From the NCBI RefSeq assembly GCF_938028775.1, contig NZ_CALIZG010000001.1, positions 1 through 18,870 on the forward strand: a stretch of 18,870 nucleotides of DNA, in the 5' to 3' direction. Positions 1 through 7,062 of the stretch are shown one piece after another (the first letter of the stretch is position 1; the number at the start of each line of letters is the position of its first letter). This stretch comes from Mogibacterium diversum_A. GTDB taxonomy: Bacteria > Bacillota > Clostridia > Peptostreptococcales > Anaerovoracaceae. The notes below the pieces were generated by a model. The model did no database searches. It was not told the DNA's origin and was given only the letters and a program-made list of their open reading frames with translations. The position numbers and the translations under genes were made by a program.

Positions 1-51
1 TGTACCGATGTTGATATGTGGCTTGGTTCTCTCATACTTCTGCTTTGCCAT
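1..51 (-). CDS. tuf: Elongation factor Tu, N-terminal 17 codons only (cut by window edge)
   Basis: This is the first 17 codons of EF-Tu, the GTPase that delivers aminoacyl-tRNA to the ribosomal A site in the cytoplasm. The visible peptide is MAKQKYERTKPHINIGT, the near-invariant start of bacterial EF-Tu just before the GHVDHGKT P-loop, which lies outside the window. The start is fixed by an AGGAG site 8 bases upstream (AGGAGAAATTATC then ATG). It is the last visible gene of the str operon, 82 bp behind fusA, the usual order rpsL-rpsG-fusA-tuf. I see no convincing dedicated promoter in the gap, so read-through from fusA is likely. The identity is certain from context and peptide; nothing can be said about the rest of the protein. 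Confidence 0.95.
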   Translation of the reverse strand, partial: MAKQKYERTKPHINIGT

Positions 52-133
52 GATAATTTCTCCTATTTAGAATTATTTGAAATAATTTTCTGTAAAATTT
101 GTTTTATCACTTATAACTTGGTGATATTAAAGA
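52..133 (-). repeat. fusA-tuf intercistronic region with two inverted repeats
   Basis: This 82-bp AT-rich spacer holds two inverted repeats. The first is TATCAC at 105-110 paired with GTGATA at 121-126 (10-base loop). The second is AATTATTT at 71-78 paired with AAATAATT at 80-87 around one central base. In the mRNA the second would form a weak A-U hairpin just before the tuf ribosome binding site. Neither is followed by a U-run, so they do not look like terminators. They may be RNA-processing or translation-modulating structures, or simply AT-rich filler. Confidence 0.4.
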
Positions 134-2203
134 TTATTTTGCAACCTTTTCCTTCAAGCTCTCTGGTAGCTTATCGAAGTGGTCGAACTGCATTACGTAT
201 ACACCACGACCCTGTGTCTTAGAACGCAGGTCAGTAGCATATCCAAACATCTCGGATAGTGGAACGAATCCTCTGATTACAGCTGCACCATTATTGATGT
301 CAGAACCTTCGATAGATCCTCTTCTTGAGCTGATATCTCCGATGATGTCACCCATGTTGTTCTCAGGTACAGTAACTTCTACCTTGAAGATTGGCTCTAG
401 TAGAACTGGCTTTGCCTTCTTGCAAGCTTCCTTGAATCCCATGGTAGCTGCAATCTTAAATGCCATTTCAGATGAGTCGACTTCGTGGTATGAACCGTCA
501 TATAGATCTACACCAACGTCTACTAGCTGGTAGCCTGCAACAGGTCCGTTCTGCATTGCTGCTTCCATTCCCTCCTGAATCTTAGGGATGTATTCCTTAG
601 GAATAGCACCACCTGTGATGGAGTTCTTGAATTCGAAACCAGAACCAGCTTCTCTTGGATATAGTCTGAACTTAACGTGTCCATACTGACCAGAACCACC
701 GGACTGCTTCTTGTGCTTGTAATCTTCATCGACCTCAACGGTAATAGTCTCTTTGTAGGATACCATTGGCTTACCTACGTTAGCTTCTACCTTGAACTCT
801 CTTAGAAGTCTATCAACGATGATTTCAAGGTGAAGCTCACCCATTCCAGCGATGATAGTCTGTCCAGTATCAGGGTTAGTATATGTTCTGAATGTTGGAT
901 CCTCTTCAGCCAGCTTAGCGAGAGCGATACCCATCTTCTCCTGACCAGCCTTGGTCTTAGGTTCGATAGCAATCTCAATTACTGGATCTGGGAATTCCAT
1001 AGATTCGAGAATAATTGGTTTCTTCTCATCACAGAGTGTATCTCCAGTTGTAGTCTGCTTTAGTCCTACTGCTGCTGCGATATCTCCTGAGTAAACCTTC
1101 TCGATTTCCTCTCTGTGGTTAGCGTGCATCTGAAGAATTCTACCGATTCTCTCGCGCTTACCCTTAGTTGCGTTGTACACGTAAGAACCAGTCTCGAGTG
1201 TTCCAGAGTAAACTCTGAAGAATGCGAGCTTTCCTACATATGGGTCTGCCACAATCTTAAATGCGAGTGCTGAGAATGGCTCCTTGTCACTTGCGTGTCT
1301 TACATCCTCTTCTTCAGTATCAGGGTTTACACCACCGATTGAAGGAATGTCTGTAGGCGCAGGCATGTAATCAACTACACCATCTAGCATCATCTGAACA
1401 CCCTTGTTCTTGTATGCAGATCCGCAGAATACAGGGAAAATATTTCCTGCGATAGTCTCTCTTCTGATAACTGTCTTGAGTTCCTCGACTGAGATTTCCT
1501 CTCCTTCGAGGTACTTCATAGTCAGATCTTCGTCTAGCTCAGCAACAGCCTCAATCATCTTATCATGCCAAGCCTGTGCTTCTGCCTTCATATTCTCTGG
1601 AATATCTACGATTTCGAACTCCTTACCTGTAGCATCGTTCTTATCGTACACCTCAGCCTTCATAGTGAGAAGGTCGATAATTCCTTCGAACATGTTCTCA
1701 GAACCGATCGGAATCTGAACAGGTACAGCGTTAGCTCTTAGTCTATCATGAATAGTATCGATTACGTGGAAGAAGTTAGCTCCTAGGATGTCCATCTTAT
1801 TAACGAAAATCATTCTTGGAACATTATACTTCTCAGCCTGTCTCCATACTGTCTCGGACTGAGGCTCAACACCTTCCTTAGCACTTAGTACCATTACAGC
1901 ACCGTCAAGTACACGAAGCGATCTCTCTACCTCAACAGTAAAGTCAACGTGTCCTGGGGTATCGATAATGTTAATTCTTGTGCCGTTCCACTGAGCGGTT
2001 GTAGCAGCAGAGGTAATTGTAATACCACGCTCCTGCTCCTGAGCCATGTAGTCCATGGTAGCAGCACCATCATGAGTCTCACCGATCTTATGAGTCTTTC
2101 CTGTGTAATAAAGGATTCTCTCAGTAGTTGTTGTCTTACCAGCATCGATGTGAGCCATGATTCCAATATTTCTGGTATTTTCTAGAGAAAATTGTCTAGC
2201 CAT
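134..2203 (-). CDS. fusA: Elongation factor G
   Basis: EF-G is the GTPase that drives tRNA-mRNA translocation and, with RRF, ribosome recycling; it is cytoplasmic. The 689-residue product has the usual full length. The P-loop AHIDAGKT is at residues 17-24, the switch I region ends in RGITI near 59-63, DTPGH is at 81-85 (His85 is the catalytic-type histidine), and the guanine-specificity motif NKMD is at 135-138. Domains II to V follow without gaps to the C-terminus. The ATG at 2203 has AAGGAGG four bases upstream. It sits 51 bp behind rpsG and ahead of tuf in the str operon, and is presumably transcribed from the promoter upstream of rpsL. No odd features were seen. Confidence 0.98.
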   Translation of the reverse strand: MARQFSLENTRNIGIMAHIDAGKTTTTERILYYTGKTHKIGETHDGAATMDYMAQEQERGITITSAATTAQWNGTRINIIDTPGHVDFTVEVERSLRVLDGAVMVLSAKEGVEPQSETVWRQAEKYNVPRMIFVNKMDILGANFFHVIDTIHDRLRANAVPVQIPIGSENMFEGIIDLLTMKAEVYDKNDATGKEFEIVDIPENMKAEAQAWHDKMIEAVAELDEDLTMKYLEGEEISVEELKTVIRRETIAGNIFPVFCGSAYKNKGVQMMLDGVVDYMPAPTDIPSIGGVNPDTEEEDVRHASDKEPFSALAFKIVADPYVGKLAFFRVYSGTLETGSYVYNATKGKRERIGRILQMHANHREEIEKVYSGDIAAAVGLKQTTTGDTLCDEKKPIILESMEFPDPVIEIAIEPKTKAGQEKMGIALAKLAEEDPTFRTYTNPDTGQTIIAGMGELHLEIIVDRLLREFKVEANVGKPMVSYKETITVEVDEDYKHKKQSGGSGQYGHVKFRLYPREAGSGFEFKNSITGGAIPKEYIPKIQEGMEAAMQNGPVAGYQLVDVGVDLYDGSYHEVDSSEMAFKIAATMGFKEACKKAKPVLLEPIFKVEVTVPENNMGDIIGDISSRRGSIEGSDINNGAAVIRGFVPLSEMFGYATDLRSKTQGRGVYVMQFDHFDKLPESLKEKVAK

Positions 2204-2254
2204 AACTCCTCCTTCCTGCTTTTATCTAATCTCTGTCAGGTGTATCATCTCAGA

Positions 2255-2725
2255 TTACCACCTGTAGTGTGCAAACGCCTTGTTAGCCTCAGCCATCTTA
2301 TGAGTATCTTCTTTCTTCTTCACAGATGCACCTGTGTTGTTAGAAGCGTCCATAAGCTCGTGAGCTAGTCTCTCAGCCATAGTTCTCTCACCTCTAAGTC
2401 TTGTAAACTTTGTGAGCCAACGTAGAGCTAGAGTCTGTCTTCTCTCTGGTCTAACTTCGATAGGAACCTGATAGTTTGCACCACCGACTCTTCTTGCTTT
2501 AACTTCTAGTACAGGCATGATGTTGCTCATTGCCTTTTCAAATACTTCCAGCGGTTCTTCGCCAGTGGATTCCTTAATCTGGTCAAATGCATCATAAACG
2601 ATTGACTGGGCTACACCCTTCTTACCGTCAAGCATGATGCTGTTGATCAGCTTTGAAACCACTACGCTACCGTATACTGGATCTGGAAGTACTTCTCTCT
2701 TTGGTACGTTACCTTTTCTTGGCAC
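2255..2725 (-). CDS. rpsG: 30S ribosomal protein S7 (GTG start)
   Basis: S7 is a primary 16S rRNA-binding protein that nucleates the head of the 30S subunit; in Escherichia coli it also represses its own operon at the rpsL-rpsG junction. I set the start at the GTG at 2723-2725, not at an ATA/ATG-type codon further upstream. From GTG the protein is 156 residues, the classical S7 length, and begins MPRKGNVPKREVLPDPVYGS as family members do. An excellent AAGGAGGG site lies seven bases before it. The reading frame stays open for about 24 codons upstream, but that stretch is the intercistronic leader with a 9-bp hairpin. The C-terminus ends AFAHYRW. The gene lies 99 bp after rpsL and 51 bp before fusA. 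Confidence 0.96.
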   Translation of the reverse strand: MPRKGNVPKREVLPDPVYGSVVVSKLINSIMLDGKKGVAQSIVYDAFDQIKESTGEEPLEVFEKAMSNIMPVLEVKARRVGGANYQVPIEVRPERRQTLALRWLTKFTRLRGERTMAERLAHELMDASNNTGASVKKKEDTHKMAEANKAFAHYRW

Positions 2726-2735
2726 TTCTCTTCCC

Positions 2736-2807
2736 TCCTTAGGTTCACGGGGTACTCGGTCTGCTTCTATCACCGACCGTGTGCGCCTTAATATCATATA
2801 TTAAGGA
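2736..2807 (-). promoter_or_regulatory. rpsL-rpsG intercistronic hairpin with possible pairing to the rpsG ribosome binding site
   Basis: The 99-bp spacer contains a perfect 9-bp inverted repeat, CCTTAATAT at 2786-2794 and ATATTAAGG at 2798-2806, separated by three bases. The mRNA 5' arm includes UCCUUA (2802-2807), which is also fully complementary to UAAGGA in the rpsG Shine-Dalgarno (2736-2741). A second short stem pairs CGGTC at 2757-2761 with GACCG at 2775-2779. The region therefore has alternative pairings, one of which would mask S7 translation. S7 autoregulation at this junction is established in E. coli; its operation here is inference. Confidence 0.45.
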
Positions 2808-2824
2808 CAATATCCCGAAATCAA

Positions 2825-3238
2825 TTACTTCTTAGGTCTCTTTGCTCCATACTTGGAACGTCCCTGACCACGACCCGATACGCCAGCTGCGTCAAGTGTT
2901 CCTCTAACGATGTGATATCTCACACCAGGGAGGTCCTTAACTCTTCCGCCTCTGATTAGTACAACACTGTGCTCCTGTAGGTTGTGACCGATTCCAGGAA
3001 TATATGCTGTTACTTCGATACCGTTAGTCAAGCGAACTCTGGCAACTTTTCTAAGCGCCGAGTTAGGCTTCTTAGGAGTTACAGTCTTAACTGCAACGCA
3101 TACTCCCCTCTTCTGAGGCGAATTTACATCAGTAAGAGTTTTCTTAAGGTTGTTCATGTTCTTACCAAGAGCTGGGGAACCTGACTTCTTAACTGCACTC
3201 TTTCTGCCCTGACGAACTAATTGGTTAATAGTAGGCAT
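2825..3238 (-). CDS. rpsL: 30S ribosomal protein S12
   Basis: S12 lies at the decoding centre of the 30S subunit and controls translational accuracy. The 137-residue length reflects the roughly 13-residue insertion near residues 24-37 typical of Firmicutes, compared with about 124 in E. coli. The core PKKPNSALRK is at residues 55-64. Lys56 and Lys101, matching E. coli Lys42 and Lys87, are the usual streptomycin-sensitive residues. Asp102 in KDLPGVRYH corresponds to the residue that is beta-methylthiolated in many bacteria. The ATG at 3238 has AAAGGAG upstream. It is the first gene of the str operon and follows a near-perfect sigma-A type promoter by about 80 bases. The L7Ae-like gene found before rpsL in Bacillus is absent. 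Confidence 0.98.
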   Translation of the reverse strand: MPTINQLVRQGRKSAVKKSGSPALGKNMNNLKKTLTDVNSPQKRGVCVAVKTVTPKKPNSALRKVARVRLTNGIEVTAYIPGIGHNLQEHSVVLIRGGRVKDLPGVRYHIVRGTLDAAGVSGRGQGRSKYGAKRPKK

Positions 3239-3282
3239 TATTGTCTCCTTTCTTATAAAATTAACTCATTCAAACAAGCAGT

Positions 3283-3298
3283 GACTATCTAGACAGTC
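3283..3298 (-). repeat. Short hairpin in the rpsL 5' untranslated leader
   Basis: In the mRNA, GACUGU and AUAGUC pair around the loop CUAG, giving a 6-bp stem with one G-U pair. It lies between the predicted transcription start near 3317 and the rpsL ribosome binding site. It may stabilise the leader or bind a regulator. No U-run follows, so it is not a terminator. Confidence 0.35.
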
Positions 3299-3323
3299 TC
3301 CGCTTAGTATATTGAACCTACAT

Positions 3324-3353
3324 ATTATAACAGCCGATGCACTGAATTGTCAA
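3324..3353 (-). promoter_or_regulatory. Consensus sigma-A type promoter for rpsL-rpsG-fusA-tuf
   Basis: Reading the minus strand, the -35 is TTGACA (3348-3353) and the -10 is TATAAT (3324-3329), separated by 18 bases. Both hexamers match consensus exactly. Transcription would start near 3317, leaving a leader of about 80 nucleotides before the S12 start codon. The promoter overlaps the inverted repeat at 3332-3363: the -35 lies in the loop and one stem arm fills the spacer. Confidence 0.8.
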
Positions 3354-3363
3354 TGCATCGGCT
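3332..3363 (-). terminator. Inverted repeat after rpoC, overlapping the rpsL promoter
   Basis: A perfect 10-bp stem is formed by AGCCGATGCA (3332-3341) and TGCATCGGCT (3354-3363) with a 12-base loop. It lies 53 bp after the rpoC stop and could end rpoBC transcription. The bases after the stem on the minus strand (GTTATAATAT) form only a poor U-tract, so termination may be partial. On the plus strand a T-rich ATTTTATT follows. I call it a likely weak terminator or 3'-end stabilising hairpin. Confidence 0.5.
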
Positions 3364-3416
3364 ATTTTATTATGCATGATTAATTTGCTTGGTTTGTAGC
3401 TTAATCACGTCTCGTT

Positions 3417-6400
3417 TTATTCCTCAATACCATCGTATAGCGGCGCTATAGTCTGTGGCTGAACATTCGCCGATGGCATCTTGAGAACCATGTTCTCGTC
3501 ATCGTAGCTTGAGTTCATGAGAGGCTCATTTTCACCGTAATCAACCTCAACTGCTCCATAGCGTTTCATGCCTGTTCCTGCTGGGATTAGTTTACCAATC
3601 ATGACGTTCTCTTTGAGTCCGTCTAGATGGTCTGTCTTACCCTTAACCGCAGCGTCTGTCAGGACACGAGTTGTCTCCTGGAATGATGCGGCGGATAGGA
3701 ATGAGCTTGTAGCAAGGGCAGCCTTAGTGATACCGAGCAATTGACGTTCGTATGTAGCTGGCTCGCCTTCTTCTGGATCAATCTCAGCATTTGCCTTGTT
3801 AATCTCATTGATGCTGTACATACTTCCAGGAAGCAGATTTGTATCTCCAGCCTTTTCGATCTTGTACTTTGATAGCATCTGAGATGCGATCACCTCAACA
3901 TGCTTGTCGTTGATGTCTACACCCTGCTGTCTGTATACTCTCTGAACCTCGCGCAGCAAGTACTCGTATACTCCCTGAACGCCGAGAATTCTCATTACAT
4001 CATGTGGATCGAGAGGTCCCTTAGTAATCTGGCCACCTGCATAAACAGCGTCACCAACCTTTACATTGAGTCTTGAACCATAGGAGATAATGTACTCGCG
4101 GTTGCCACCTTCCTCCTTAACGACAACGCTAGTCCTGTTGTCATCAGTTGGCTCAATGGATACAACCTCTCCATCTCCCTCGCATATTTCAGCTAGACCC
4201 TTAGGCTTTCTAGCTTCGAACAGCTCCTCAACTCTTGGGAGACCCTGCGTGATATCGCTTCCCGCTACACCACCAGTGTGGAACGTTCTCATAGTCAGCT
4301 GCGTACCCGGCTCACCGATAGACTGAGCGGCAATGATACCAACAGTCTCACCTGGCAGAACTGCAGTTCCTGTGGCGAGGTTTCTACCGTAGCACTTAGC
4401 GCAAACTCCGTGCTCTGCCTGACAAGTCATGACAGATCTAATCTTAACCACTTCGATTCCAGCTGCCTCAATTGCTTCTGCAACGTCATCTTCGATAAAG
4501 TCGCCTTCAGCAGCGAGAACTTCGCCAGTTTCTGGATGCACAACAGCTTCAGTAACAAATCTGCCTGCAATTCTCTGTGATAGTGGCTCGATAACTTCCT
4601 TGCCATCTGTAAACGCCTTGATTTCAACGCCTTCTTCTGCTCCGCAGTCATCCTCAGTTACGATTACACTATGAGAAATATCTACAAGTCTTCTTGTTAG
4701 ATATCCGGAGTCAGCAGTACGTAGCGCAGTATCCGCAAGACCCTTACGAGCACCATTTGACGAAATGAAGTACTCCAGTATAGATAGACCTTCACGGAAG
4801 TTAGCCTTGATAGGAATCTCTACAGTGTGTCCTGTCGCATTAGCCATAAGTCCTCTCATACCGCCAACCTGGCTGATCTGAGACTTGTTACCTCTGGCTC
4901 CAGAGCTTGCCATGATGAACAGATTGTTGAGAGGTCCTAGAGAATCCATCAGAGCGTCGGCAACCTGATCCGTTGCGTCCTTCCAAGTCTTGATGATTCT
5001 GTCGTAACGTTCTCTATCTGTCATCAGACCACGTCTGTATGCAGCCTCAAACTTATCTACCTGCTTATCAGCCGCTGCAACGATTTCAGCCTTCTCCTCA
5101 GGAACCTCCATGTCGGATACACTTATTGTAACAGCCGCCTTAGTTGAATAGTGGTAACCGATGCTCTTTACATAGTCGAGCATGAGAACCGTTCTAGTAT
5201 TCCCATGTTTCTTGAAGCACTTGTCTATAATAACGCCAAGCTTCTTCTTATCGCAGAGGAAGTCTACCTCGAGTGAATACGGATCTTCGTCTCTATTTAC
5301 AAAGCCCATGTCCTGAGGGAGCCCTTGATTGAAGATAAATCTACCTACTGTAGACTCTACCAGCTTTCCTGGATCTCCAGGGAACGCCTGTCTTCTAACC
5401 TTAACCTTTGCGTGAATTCCTACAGCATGATTTCTGTATGCCATGAGCATCTCATCGATATCTGCAAAGCACTTTCCGTCACCCTTTTCATTCTCAAGGT
5501 TACGAGCCTCTGTACCCTCATGGGTGAGGTAGTAGCTTCCGAGGATCATGTCCTGAGTCGGAATTGTAATAGGCGAGCCATCCTTAGGCGCAAGGATATT
5601 GTTAACCGAAAGCATGAGGAACCTAGCCTCTGCCTGCGCCTCTACTGATAGAGGTACGTGTACAGCCATCTGGTCTCCATCGAAATCGGCGTTGAACGCA
5701 GTACAAACTAGAGGATGAAGCTTAATAGCCTTTCCCTCTACTAGAACCGGCTCGAAAGCCTGGATTCCGAGTCTGTGCAGTGTCGGAGCACGGTTTAGAA
5801 GTACAGGATGGTCCTTAATCACGTAGTCGAGAACGTCCCACACCTCGGACTTCATCTTCTCAACCATTGTCTTTGCACTCTTAATGTTATGCGCAAGTTC
5901 ACGCTCTACAAGCTCTTTCATGATGAACGGCTTGAACAGCTCTAGCGCCATCGTCTTAGGAAGTCCGCACTGATAGAATTTCAGTTCAGGTCCTACCACG
6001 ATTACAGAACGACCAGAGTAGTCAACACGCTTACCGAGTAGGTTCTGACGGAAACGTCCCTGCTTACCCTTGAGCATGTCAGAAAGCGACTTAAGCTGCC
6101 TTCCAGCAGCACCAGTAACCGCTCTGCCTCTTCTTCCGTTATCGATTAGAGAGTCAACCGATTCCTGAAGCATTCTCTTCTCGTTTCTTACGATGATATC
6201 AGGTGCTCCCAGCTCGAGCAGCTTCTTAAGTCTGTTGTTTCTGTTGATAACTCTTCTATATAGGTCGTTAAGGTCAGATGTAGCGAATCTTCCACCCTCT
6301 AGCTGAACCATAGGTCTAAGATCAGGCGGAATTACAGGAACTACGTCAAGAATCATCCACTCAGGTCTATTATCAGATTGTTTTAGAGCCTCGATAACTT

Positions 6401-7049
6401 CGAGTCTCTTAACTAGACGAATTCTCTTCTGTCCAGTTGCCTTCTTAAGCTGTTCTCTAAGAAGTTCAGTTTCCTCATCAACATCGATTTTTTCTAGCAG
6501 CTTCTTGATAGCCTCTGCACCCATCGCTGCCTCGAAGTTCTTTCCATAAATCTCGCGAGCTTCGTTATACTGATTCTCTTCGATAATCTGCTTGTACTCG
6601 AACGGAGTCTCTCCTGGATCAGTTACGACATATGCTGCAAAATACAGCACTCTCTCTAGCTGCTTAGGAGTGATATCGAGCACGAGACCGATTCTTGAAG
6701 GGATTCCCTTGAAGTACCAAATATGAGATACGGGGCTAACAAGCTGAATATGACCCATTCTCTCTCTTCTAACCTTGGACTTCGTTACTTCAACTCCGCA
6801 GTAAGGGCAAACGATGCCCTTAAAGCGAATTTTATTGTATTTTCCACAGGAGCACACCCAATCCTTAGTAGGTCCGAAAATCTTCTCGCAGAAGAGTCCG
6901 TCTCTTTCAGGCTTGAGAGTTCTGTAGTTGATAGTCTCAGGCTTTGTTACCTCACCGTGAGACCACTCAAGCATCTTCTCTGTTGAAGCCAACTTGATCT
7001 GTAGGGATTCAAAATTTCTAAGATCTTGATTGTTATCGTTTTTAGTCAT
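3417..7049 (-). CDS. rpoC: DNA-directed RNA polymerase subunit beta'
   Basis: Beta' is the largest RNA polymerase subunit, forming the active-site cleft with beta. The 1210-residue product is normal for Clostridia. The N-terminal zinc ribbon uses Cys66, Cys68, Cys81 and Cys84. The magnesium-binding active-site motif NADFDGDQ is at 453-460 (Asp455, Asp457, Asp459). The bridge helix and following segment cover roughly 730-790 (IPIKANFREG, FISSNGARKGLADTALRTA). The second zinc site uses Cys802, Cys876, Cys883 and Cys886. The trigger-loop region near 901-930 contains AAQSIGEPGTQLTMRTFHT. The large insertion seen in E. coli is absent. The ATG at 7049 follows the rpoB stop by 13 bp, with AAGGGGG between them, so the two subunits are translationally coupled. 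Confidence 0.98.
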   Translation of the reverse strand: MTKNDNNQDLRNFESLQIKLASTEKMLEWSHGEVTKPETINYRTLKPERDGLFCEKIFGPTKDWVCSCGKYNKIRFKGIVCPYCGVEVTKSKVRRERMGHIQLVSPVSHIWYFKGIPSRIGLVLDITPKQLERVLYFAAYVVTDPGETPFEYKQIIEENQYNEAREIYGKNFEAAMGAEAIKKLLEKIDVDEETELLREQLKKATGQKRIRLVKRLEVIEALKQSDNRPEWMILDVVPVIPPDLRPMVQLEGGRFATSDLNDLYRRVINRNNRLKKLLELGAPDIIVRNEKRMLQESVDSLIDNGRRGRAVTGAAGRQLKSLSDMLKGKQGRFRQNLLGKRVDYSGRSVIVVGPELKFYQCGLPKTMALELFKPFIMKELVERELAHNIKSAKTMVEKMKSEVWDVLDYVIKDHPVLLNRAPTLHRLGIQAFEPVLVEGKAIKLHPLVCTAFNADFDGDQMAVHVPLSVEAQAEARFLMLSVNNILAPKDGSPITIPTQDMILGSYYLTHEGTEARNLENEKGDGKCFADIDEMLMAYRNHAVGIHAKVKVRRQAFPGDPGKLVESTVGRFIFNQGLPQDMGFVNRDEDPYSLEVDFLCDKKKLGVIIDKCFKKHGNTRTVLMLDYVKSIGYHYSTKAAVTISVSDMEVPEEKAEIVAAADKQVDKFEAAYRRGLMTDRERYDRIIKTWKDATDQVADALMDSLGPLNNLFIMASSGARGNKSQISQVGGMRGLMANATGHTVEIPIKANFREGLSILEYFISSNGARKGLADTALRTADSGYLTRRLVDISHSVIVTEDDCGAEEGVEIKAFTDGKEVIEPLSQRIAGRFVTEAVVHPETGEVLAAEGDFIEDDVAEAIEAAGIEVVKIRSVMTCQAEHGVCAKCYGRNLATGTAVLPGETVGIIAAQSIGEPGTQLTMRTFHTGGVAGSDITQGLPRVEELFEARKPKGLAEICEGDGEVVSIEPTDDNRTSVVVKEEGGNREYIISYGSRLNVKVGDAVYAGGQITKGPLDPHDVMRILGVQGVYEYLLREVQRVYRQQGVDINDKHVEVIASQMLSKYKIEKAGDTNLLPGSMYSINEINKANAEIDPEEGEPATYERQLLGITKAALATSSFLSAASFQETTRVLTDAAVKGKTDHLDGLKENVMIGKLIPAGTGMKRYGAVEVDYGENEPLMNSSYDDENMVLKMPSANVQPQTIAPLYDGIEE

Positions 7050-7062
7050 GTTTCCCCCTTAA

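Noticed and set aside
2726..2797. 24-codon N-terminal extension of S7
   Set aside because: It has no ribosome binding site of note, does not match S7 proteins, and covers the intercistronic hairpin. The GTG gives the canonical 156 residues.
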